Origin: Prevotellaceae bacterium
GTDB taxonomy: Bacteria; Bacteroidota; Bacteroidia; Bacteroidales; Bacteroidaceae
Length of the DNA stretch: 5,322 nucleotides
Direction: 5' to 3'
Assembly (NCBI GenBank): GCA_905371275.1
Contig: CAJPLH010000142.1
Location: 1-5,322, forward strand
The position numbers and the translations under genes were made by a program. Position 1 is the stretch's first letter, and each line of letters opens with the position of its first letter. Below, piece after piece: positions 1 through 5,322 of the stretch. The notes under the pieces are model-generated. The model was not told where the DNA came from. It ran no database searches and saw nothing but the letters and a program-made list of their open reading frames with translations.

Positions 1-12
1 CCCTAGAAAGAC

Positions 13-52
13 AACGCTGGACAACTCCTTGTGGAATTGTCCAGCGTTTTTT
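13..52. terminator. Strong intrinsic terminator, probably bidirectional
   Basis: A perfect 12-bp inverted repeat pairs AACGCTGGACAA (13-24) with TTGTCCAGCGTT (37-48). Inside it, after a C/A mismatch, three more pairs (26-28 with 33-35) close a TTGT tetraloop. Read on the plus strand the stem runs into six T residues (47-52), a textbook Rho-independent layout. Read on the minus strand it is followed by TTGTCTTTCT, which is also T-rich but interrupted. It lies 34 bp after the stop of the hexosaminidase gene and so would end the minus-strand transcript. The better T-tract on the plus strand suggests that a convergent gene ends just beyond the left edge; that gene is inferred, not seen. Confidence 0.8.
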
Positions 53-86
53 GTGTGCTGGTGCATTGGGTGCAGCTAAGCGGTAG

Positions 87-2135
87 TCAGTCTTTGATTT
101 TGTCGGGCGAATAAACCACATTGTCTAGTGCGTTACGTCCGCTTTTGTCGGTGAGCACGAAGGTAAACATCCATTTTTTGAGACGCGTGCCGTTAGGATT
201 GAAGGGCAATTTCAGTAACACCATGTTCCATCCCTTTTTGAGAGAAATTTGCGTAACAGGACGAGCTGTAAAATTCTCATCCTCCAACAAATCCTCGTTA
301 GTCATTGAAGTCTTCCCAGCATTCCGCCAAGAAGGAGCCAGAATTTCCACATCATTGAGCCAAATTTTTGCCCCCATCCTGTCCCACTGTCCCTTGTTGG
401 GAGCTAAATATTTCTCCGAGCGGCTATAATTGTAGATTTCAATGCACGCACCAACGTTTTGTGCTTTGGGTGAATAGACATAAGTCCAAGCATAAGCCGT
501 AGTATTTTCCTTTGGCTGAGCATAATAGGCCGGGATTGTGCCTTCTCCCCACGTGTGTCTTAGATAGATGCCCGCTCCAGTGGCATATCCAGTGGTGAAC
601 GTCTGACCTCGGTAGTTGTAAGTATTCTTCAAACCTTCCGTTTCGGGGGGAAAACTCATCGACGGATTGCCATCATTGGGGAAAGCCTCGGTGATGGCCC
701 ACTGCACATTAGTTTGACGCACATAGGGAATGGACACTTGCGCCAAAGTTGTGGCTTTGTGATAAAGAAATCTTCGTTCCCAATCAGCAAATTCTTCGTA
801 TTCTTCACCAGATGAAGGGAGCATCACTCCACCCTTTTCAATGTATGCTTTGCCCCCTCCTATCCATCCGCGCTCCGCAGAGGCAAGAGCATTAGCATAG
901 AAGTTGTTTTGCACCACAATGTCGTCTTGCGTGGCGAGTTTGCGGTCATTCCACGGACAAGAAATCGTACCGGCTATTTCGGCATTTCCACGCGCACTAT
1001 AATAGATGCTACTTTTATAGATACCCACTAGGTCGGCAAAGACATCAAAGTGGTTGGTGTAGTTGTAGCGACAGTCGATGTTGGGAATACCTTGCACTAA
1101 TTTTCCGCGCGTGCTCCACATCTGCGTCATATCCACATTATAGTGGTGAATATCCACTCCGTTGATGGGATTCCACACAACGGCTTTTTTGCCTAGACTA
1201 TGAATTTTGTCGATAATCGTATTAAGGAAGTTCGGATAAGTGATGGTATGTTCATCTGCCCCAAAATGAATGTATGGCGCACGCACAAAAACTTTCGCCA
1301 CCTCCTCCAAGATAGTTTGCAATTCCTGCACCCCTTGTTTGGTCTGCATATCGTGTCCCATAGCGCGCACAAAGGCTTGACTGTGACCCGGCATATCGAT
1401 TTCGGGGATAATCGTCACACCACGTTCAAAAGCATATTCCTCCAATGCGTGACATTCAGCCTGAGTATAAAACTTTCCAGGAAACCGCGTCATAGAAGTG
1501 GCAGAGGTGAGTTGCGGAAACGCTTTGACTTCAAAACGCCACGCCTGATTTTCTGTCAAATGCCAATGGAAGACATTGACCTTAAATTGAGCCAACAAGT
1601 CTATTTGTCGCTTCAATTCCTCGATATCTATGAAAGATCGTCCCACATCGTGCATCACTCCACGCACTTTGAAGGCAGGAAAATCCGTCAGTGTCAAGGC
1701 TTCAATTTGTCCATTGTCCTCTGTGCCCAATGCCAGTTGGTGCAGTGTTTGTGCCGCGCGCACCACTCCGATGGGTTCTGCCACTGTGATGGTGATAGCG
1801 TCAGGAGAAATCTTCAAACAATAGCCTTCATTGCCAAATCCAGCCAGAGGATAGTCAAAGGTATTGAGGGATTTGTCTACCACAACTTCCACTTTAACCT
1901 CAGCCTGCTCAGAAATTGTTGCTCCGTGTTCTAAGAGAAACTTGCGAAGCAACGGAGTTTGCGTCACATCTTCCAAACGAAGTGCACGCTGCAAAAGGAA
2001 AGTCCCAGTCTGTTGTGTGATGTGCTGCGGACGAGGAAGGAGGTGTTCTATCTTTGCTTGCGAGGGCAAAACACAGACAAAGACAACAGCCACCATCAGC
2101 ACGCGCAAAGTGCAGGATAGATTGGTAATAAACAT
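87..2135 (-). CDS. Secreted GH20 beta-N-acetylhexosaminidase
   Basis: This is a glycoside hydrolase family 20 exo-enzyme, expected to remove terminal beta-linked N-acetylglucosamine or N-acetylgalactosamine from glycans by substrate-assisted catalysis. The 682-residue product starts with a type I signal peptide (about residues 1-27, hydrophobic VLMVAVVFVCVL core, cleavage after PSQA). It has no lipobox, so a periplasmic location is most likely. An N-terminal GH20b-like domain spans about 30-150. The catalytic barrel begins at RGVMHDVGR (158-166), with HWHLTENQAWR (190-200), IIPEIDMPGH (242-251) and the catalytic Asp-Glu pair D294/E295 in HFGADEH. Residues 540-682 form a beta-rich C-terminal domain (LKKGWNMVLLKLP, then LKKWMFTFV), probably an accessory sandwich. 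The ATG at 2133-2135 is chosen over an in-frame TTG at 2142-2144 because it puts a compact signal peptide at the N terminus. No Shine-Dalgarno is visible, as is usual in Bacteroidota. It is the last gene of the apparent operon. Family is certain; exact substrate is not, because some active-site motifs are atypical. Confidence 0.95.
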   Translation of the reverse strand: MFITNLSCTLRVLMVAVVFVCVLPSQAKIEHLLPRPQHITQQTGTFLLQRALRLEDVTQTPLLRKFLLEHGATISEQAEVKVEVVVDKSLNTFDYPLAGFGNEGYCLKISPDAITITVAEPIGVVRAAQTLHQLALGTEDNGQIEALTLTDFPAFKVRGVMHDVGRSFIDIEELKRQIDLLAQFKVNVFHWHLTENQAWRFEVKAFPQLTSATSMTRFPGKFYTQAECHALEEYAFERGVTIIPEIDMPGHSQAFVRAMGHDMQTKQGVQELQTILEEVAKVFVRAPYIHFGADEHTITYPNFLNTIIDKIHSLGKKAVVWNPINGVDIHHYNVDMTQMWSTRGKLVQGIPNIDCRYNYTNHFDVFADLVGIYKSSIYYSARGNAEIAGTISCPWNDRKLATQDDIVVQNNFYANALASAERGWIGGGKAYIEKGGVMLPSSGEEYEEFADWERRFLYHKATTLAQVSIPYVRQTNVQWAITEAFPNDGNPSMSFPPETEGLKNTYNYRGQTFTTGYATGAGIYLRHTWGEGTIPAYYAQPKENTTAYAWTYVYSPKAQNVGACIEIYNYSRSEKYLAPNKGQWDRMGAKIWLNDVEILAPSWRNAGKTSMTNEDLLEDENFTARPVTQISLKKGWNMVLLKLPFNPNGTRLKKWMFTFVLTDKSGRNALDNVVYSPDKIKD

Positions 2136-2153
2136 AAGATGCAAGTCTTTATG

Positions 2154-2198
2154 CCAAATCAGTTAAACCCAAATCGGTCAGAACCTAATCGGTTAATC
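2154..2198. repeat. Three-copy 15-bp tandem repeat at the hydrolase 3' end
   Basis: On the plus strand the units are CCAAATCAGTTAAAC (2154-2168), CCAAATCGGTCAGAA (2169-2183) and CCTAATCGGTTAATC (2184-2198), in exact 15-bp register with a CCWAATCRGT core. The array covers the last codons and stop of the hydrolase gene and most of the gap to the hexosaminidase gene. Because 15 is a multiple of three, the units stay in the hydrolase frame and read as repeats of a Gly/Val-Leu-Thr-Asp-Leu pentapeptide, interrupted by the TAG stop. The units are imperfect, so this may be an old local duplication. Chance similarity in AT-rich DNA is less likely but possible. Confidence 0.6.
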
Positions 2199-2781
2199 CC
2201 AAAAGTTGTCGCACAATGGGGAGCACCACACGGCTCAGCACTTTGTCGTTGAGAGAGTGTTCACCATCGAACACCACAAAATGCTCCTTGCCATAGAGTT
2301 TTACAAAATCTTTTTGGTGGTTCACTCGTTTATCTTTATCGCCAAAAAGTCCCCACACCATCGCTTTGTCCTGGGCAGTGATGCCCTTTCCCGTGGCTTT
2401 CTCAATCGTTTTGAAGTCCGCCACCATCGCTTTGTCCACTTTGAAATCCTTAGCCCCATCAGCGCGTTTGTTGTAAAACTCACGGCGTCCCATTCCGCCA
2501 AAGGTCAAGAGTCGCGACATCGACCACGCAGGATTGATGAGCACACGCGGAATGCCGCGCAGTTGTTCACCAAACAGTCCGCCCATCGACGACGTCACCA
2601 CCACATCGGGCTGTTCGTCCTTCACTATTTTTGTAATGAGTGCCATAGCCTCTAGTGGCATCACGGGGAGATCGGGTGCAATGACCGACACCCCATCGGC
2701 ATAAAGCAATTGGCGCAGCGTCATCACCGTGCCAGAGTGGCCGCTTGAAGCAAAGCCGTGTAAGAATAATATCTTTTTCAT
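2185..2781 (-). CDS. YqiA/YcfP-family alpha/beta-fold hydrolase
   Basis: This is a small single-domain serine hydrolase of 198 residues, close to the usual family length (about 190), with no signal peptide and therefore cytoplasmic. The N terminus MKKILFLHGFASSG carries the first beta strand and the HGF oxyanion loop (8-10). The family motif PDLPVMPLEA follows at 36-45. The nucleophile elbow is TSSMGG (63-68), with Ser65 the likely nucleophile; Thr63 replaces the first glycine of the GxSxG form. GDKD (147-150) supplies the likely acid (Asp148), and GEHS (173-176) the catalytic His175. E. coli YqiA is an esterase active on acyl-CoA and short p-nitrophenyl esters; the substrate here is unknown. 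The ATG start lies 41 bp after the sbcC stop, and the TAG stop 49 bp before the hexosaminidase ATG, so co-transcription is likely. The frame stays open for 11 codons beyond TAG, to a TAA at 2149-2151, through a repeat of the C-terminal LTD motif. Confidence 0.9.
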   Translation of the reverse strand: MKKILFLHGFASSGHSGTVMTLRQLLYADGVSVIAPDLPVMPLEAMALITKIVKDEQPDVVVTSSMGGLFGEQLRGIPRVLINPAWSMSRLLTFGGMGRREFYNKRADGAKDFKVDKAMVADFKTIEKATGKGITAQDKAMVWGLFGDKDKRVNHQKDFVKLYGKEHFVVFDGEHSLNDKVLSRVVLPIVRQLLGLTD

Positions 2782-2822
2782 TGTGCTTGGCTATATCATT
2801 TATCTCGAATCGGTCGTTAGGT
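2782..2822 (-). other. sbcC-hydrolase intercistronic junction
   Basis: This 41-bp gap separates the sbcC TGA from the hydrolase ATG. It shows no hairpin-plus-T-tract terminator, no purine-rich ribosome binding site and no Bacteroidota-type promoter (TTTG about 20 bp before TAnnTTTG), which favours read-through from sbcC. It contains GACCGATT on the coding strand (2808-2815), also present in the junction after the hydrolase gene at 2172-2179. Immediately before it is GAACCTAA (2817-2824), overlapping the sbcC stop. The reverse complement of that 8-mer sits at the equivalent place at the other end of the hydrolase gene (2181-2188). Confidence 0.5.
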
Positions 2823-5322
2823 TCATTCCACTTCAATCGTAGAACTACCGCCTGTGCCTTTCTTCACAATTTTGATTTGGGGAAACACCTGTTCGCGTAT
2901 TTGTTCCGTGTGGCTCACCACGCCCACTTTTCGGCCGAGGTTGTCTTCCAGCGCAGAAAGCGCATCCAGCACCATCGCCAGCGATTTCTCGTCGAGATGG
3001 CCAAACCCTTCGTCAATGAACAAGCTGCCGATGTTGAGTGTGGTATTGGAAAGCGAAGCCAACCCCAAAGCGAGTGCCAAGGAAACCACAAAAGTTTCCC
3101 CTCCGGAGAGAGAATTCACCAATCTGCGTTCGTCGAGCATATCGTGATCCACCACTTCAAGCATCAGTGAACCGGAAAAAATACTCAGTTCGTAGCGCGG
3201 AGTGAGTCGACTCAAATGGAAATTGGCGTGTTCCACCAAGAGCGAGAAAGTGTAGCTTTGTGCAATGTCGCGAAATTTCTTTCCTGTTTTAGACCCAAAG
3301 AGATCGTCCAGACGCTTCCATTCCGTAGCATTTTCTTTCGCCAAATCCAGTTTTTTGCATTGACTCTCAGCATCTTTTATGCACTCATTGTGGCGATGCA
3401 ATTTCTTTTCAACCTCCGATTTATCTCTTCTTCTTTGTTCCAATTCCTGTTCGAGCACAGGCAACAATTCATTCAAAGCATCGGGTTGTTCCCCTTCGGC
3501 TGCCGAAGGTCTATCGGCTTGTGCCTGCCAAGCGTTGTAGGCTTGTTCAGCATCATTCATAGCCTGATTGGCCAAGAGTTTGCGATCCTTGCACGCTGAT
3601 ATTTCCGTGCGGAGAGCCTGCCAGTCGCGAGCATCCTCAAAGATGCGCTCCAATTCTTGTTGTTGCAAGGGTTCGTTCTCTCTGTTAAACTGCGTGATGG
3701 CCACATCGAGTTCGGTGCGACGTGCGCGCAAATTCTCTTCCATTTGCGAGAGATTATGCTGCAAACTGCTATATTCGCCCTGAGTTTGTTGCAAAGTTTT
3801 GTCCAGATTGTCCACAATGCTTTGACACTGCTCCTGCAGTTGGGTGCATTCATCGATTTTGCTTTGCAATTTATCGGTCAATCCTTGTGGCGTGTCGTCA
3901 CCAAACAGACGCTGCATCTCATCCCTTCTTTGGGTGAGAAGTTCTTTCAGTTGCGCACATTTGCTGCGACACTCATTGGTGTCACTCTCTTGTAACTTCA
4001 GATTATTCAGCACATTCGAGATGTTCGTATTCAACACCGCTTGTTGTTGTTCACCATTAGCAATACTCTGGTTGATGTCTAGCCAATGCTTATAATGTCC
4101 GCCCAATCGCTTCGTAAACTCATCAATCTTGTCTTCATCGCGCCATCCGGCCATAGTGATCAAATCGTCGAGAGATTTATAAAAACTTTCGAGATTCGCC
4201 TCACTATTCTTCATCAAATCCTTGTATGTTTTGCTACTATTACTGCAAATTTCAAGGGAAGCCTTCAGTTCTTGCTCCTTCTTCTTCAACTTGTCACACG
4301 CCGTTTGCAGGATGCCCAACTTCTCGTTGAGATCTTTGAGCGCATCATTGTGGAAATGAAAAGCATCTAAATCCTTCTTCGTATCCTTGAGTTGACGAGA
4401 CACCGCATCGAAGAGCATCTCTATGGTGGTTTGGCGCGCACCGCTGTTCACTTCGGGCGAACATTCCACAAATGCGTTGTCAAGGTCAGCAAATTTCTGC
4501 CAATTGACTTCCGCCGTTTTTTGTTCGTTCTCTATGCTAGAAAGCAACTGCGCGTCGCTCTCTTGTTTCGACTTATATCGGTTCAACTCATCGCCAATCG
4601 TTTGGAGCAAAGCTCTTTGTTGTTTGAGCTTATGGTCGGCTTCTTCATAGTCCTTTTTCAATTGCAATTGGCGTTCGCCCGACACCTGTTCCACCTCCGT
4701 GTGATAGGGGTGATGGGCACTGCCACACACCGGACAAGGCATCCCCTCTTGGAGCAAGCTACGGAGGTTTTTCACATTCTCCACTTGCGACAACAGATAA
4801 GCATCCTTCAGTTGGTCAAAACGATTGAAAAGCGTTTGTTCCTCCTTTTCAGCATTTTGTTTGTCGGTTTCTTTTTGCTCAATCTGGCGCAAACGTCGCT
4901 GTTGTGCCGCACGAAGTTCCGACATTTTCTCGTAGCGAACCGTTATTTTCTGCCACTCCGTGCGCGCTTCTTCCAGCAAACTCTTGCGCTGCAAACCGCA
5001 CAAATACGATTCATTGAGTTTCGTTTCCGAAAGATGCGCTATCGATTGCTGATGCCCCAAATGGTTAGACTGCAAAATGGACAATTTGCCTTCTTGGTCA
5101 ATGATTCCGGCCTGCACTTCATTCAACTGCTCCTGCAAATGCTTTTTCTGACTCTGCTCCTTCTGAAAACTCTTTTCCCACTTGTTGAAGTTTTGCTTCT
5201 CTTCATCATATTGTCGGAGTTTCTCCGTAATGGTCTGATAATTGTCAAACATCGAGCGGTGCACCTCCAAAGACTGTCGTTCCAAGTTCAAGGCATCGAG
5301 TTTTGTCTTCAAACTTGCAGCT
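2823..5322 (-). CDS. sbcC: SbcC, ATPase subunit of the SbcCD nuclease (5'-truncated by window edge)
   Basis: This is the SMC-like Rad50-type ATPase that, with the SbcD nuclease, cleaves DNA hairpins and processes double-strand ends. The C-terminal 832 residues are visible; the frame is open to the edge and the true start lies outside, so the in-frame TTG at 5310-5312 is not a credible start. Counting from the first full codon, a long charged Glu/Gln/Lys-rich coiled coil is interrupted by the zinc hook CPVCGSAHHP (Cys196 and Cys199), the Mre11/Rad50 dimerisation element. A second coiled arm runs to about residue 680. The C-terminal ATPase lobe follows: signature LSGGE (738-742), Walker B LFIDEGFGHLD with Asp770/Glu771, and the switch histidine in VVSHTEQ (His804). 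The Walker A lobe, Q-loop and start of the first arm, probably 300 residues or more, are missing. A linker rich in Pro, Ala and Glu (604-613) breaks the second arm. Downstream genes are closely spaced. sbcD would be expected upstream, beyond the window. Confidence 0.97.
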   Translation of the reverse strand, partial: AASLKTKLDALNLERQSLEVHRSMFDNYQTITEKLRQYDEEKQNFNKWEKSFQKEQSQKKHLQEQLNEVQAGIIDQEGKLSILQSNHLGHQQSIAHLSETKLNESYLCGLQRKSLLEEARTEWQKITVRYEKMSELRAAQQRRLRQIEQKETDKQNAEKEEQTLFNRFDQLKDAYLLSQVENVKNLRSLLQEGMPCPVCGSAHHPYHTEVEQVSGERQLQLKKDYEEADHKLKQQRALLQTIGDELNRYKSKQESDAQLLSSIENEQKTAEVNWQKFADLDNAFVECSPEVNSGARQTTIEMLFDAVSRQLKDTKKDLDAFHFHNDALKDLNEKLGILQTACDKLKKKEQELKASLEICSNSSKTYKDLMKNSEANLESFYKSLDDLITMAGWRDEDKIDEFTKRLGGHYKHWLDINQSIANGEQQQAVLNTNISNVLNNLKLQESDTNECRSKCAQLKELLTQRRDEMQRLFGDDTPQGLTDKLQSKIDECTQLQEQCQSIVDNLDKTLQQTQGEYSSLQHNLSQMEENLRARRTELDVAITQFNRENEPLQQQELERIFEDARDWQALRTEISACKDRKLLANQAMNDAEQAYNAWQAQADRPSAAEGEQPDALNELLPVLEQELEQRRRDKSEVEKKLHRHNECIKDAESQCKKLDLAKENATEWKRLDDLFGSKTGKKFRDIAQSYTFSLLVEHANFHLSRLTPRYELSIFSGSLMLEVVDHDMLDERRLVNSLSGGETFVVSLALALGLASLSNTTLNIGSLFIDEGFGHLDEKSLAMVLDALSALEDNLGRKVGVVSHTEQIREQVFPQIKIVKKGTGGSSTIEVE
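3493..3509. repeat. Perfect 8-bp inverted repeat inside sbcC
   Basis: CCTTCGGC (3493-3500) and GCCGAAGG (3502-3509) are exact reverse complements around a single central base. The site lies in coding sequence and encodes the Pro-Ser-Ala-Ala-Glu-Gly stretch of the non-helical linker in the second coiled-coil arm. It has no following T-tract, so it is not a terminator. As DNA or mRNA it could form a short GC-rich hairpin, with the loop taken from the innermost bases. A chance product of the codons used is the simplest explanation. Confidence 0.55.

Noticed and set aside
1200..1934. A 244-codon open frame on the plus strand opposite the hexosaminidase gene
   Set aside because: It lies wholly antisense to a gene with clear family motifs, its product has no recognisable domain and a His/Cys/Phe-rich composition typical of a shadow frame, and no start signals are seen.
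2136..2144. An upstream in-frame TTG as the hexosaminidase start
   Set aside because: It would add only three residues before the signal peptide. The ATG at 2133-2135 is a better start codon and gives a normal n-region.
2136..2184. A possible Bacteroidota promoter using the GATTTGG words in the junction before the hexosaminidase gene
   Set aside because: The words do not fit TAnnTTTG at the -7 position, no properly spaced TTTG -33 partner is present, and they are explained by the 15-bp repeat.
2182..2194. AACC-TAATC-GGTT as a terminator hairpin after the hydrolase gene
   Set aside because: The stem is only 4 bp with no T-tract, too weak to end transcription, and it is a by-product of the repeat units.
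2567..2836. An 89-codon minus-strand frame overlapping the end of sbcC and the start of the hydrolase gene
   Set aside because: It is out of frame with both convincing genes, and its translation is low in sense and rich in Arg/Gly, as expected for an off-frame reading of the hydrolase gene.
2206..4650. Several plus-strand open frames of 64 to 149 codons opposite the hydrolase and sbcC genes
   Set aside because: All are antisense to well supported genes. Their Phe/Leu/Ser/His-rich translations match reverse reading of coiled-coil codons, and none shows a domain or signal.
5310..5312. TTG as a start giving an N-terminally short SbcC
   Set aside because: The frame is open upstream to the window edge, and the protein would lack the Walker A lobe needed for ATPase function, so the gene is simply cut by the window.

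Overview
The window looks like chromosomal DNA from a member of the Bacteroidota, most likely order Bacteroidales and perhaps the Prevotella group. The support is a secreted family 20 beta-hexosaminidase with a C-terminal beta-rich domain of a kind I associate with that phylum, a small YqiA/YcfP-type hydrolase of the Bacteroides/Prevotella form, moderate base composition, and no clear Shine-Dalgarno sequences before the starts. The taxonomic assignment is inferred from protein character and no search was run.

All three genes lie on the minus strand, so transcription runs from high to low coordinates. From the right edge they are: (1) sbcC, cut off at its 5' end by the window edge (2823-5322), encoding the ATPase/zinc-hook subunit of the SbcCD nuclease; (2) a 198-residue alpha/beta hydrolase (2185-2781), 41 bp after the sbcC stop; (3) an exported GH20 beta-N-acetylhexosaminidase (87-2135), 49 bp after the hydrolase stop. 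A strong hairpin terminator at 13-52 closes the region, 34 bp beyond the last stop codon. No promoter is evident in the two short junctions, so the three genes probably form one transcription unit whose promoter, and probably sbcD, lie beyond the right edge.

The products do not obviously form one pathway: a cytoplasmic DNA-end and hairpin nuclease subunit, a cytoplasmic esterase-like hydrolase, and an exported glycan-degrading enzyme. I see no strong case for a new multi-gene system. The most unusual sequence is at the gene junctions. The 3' end of the hydrolase gene runs into a three-copy 15-bp repeat that stays open in the same frame beyond its TAG stop for 11 more codons. Both junctions around the hydrolase also carry the same 8-mer (GACCGATT on the coding strand) next to an 8-mer that is inverted between them. 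The GH20 enzyme departs from common motifs near its active site. There is no RNA gene, CRISPR array, insertion sequence or gene-free stretch above 300 bp.
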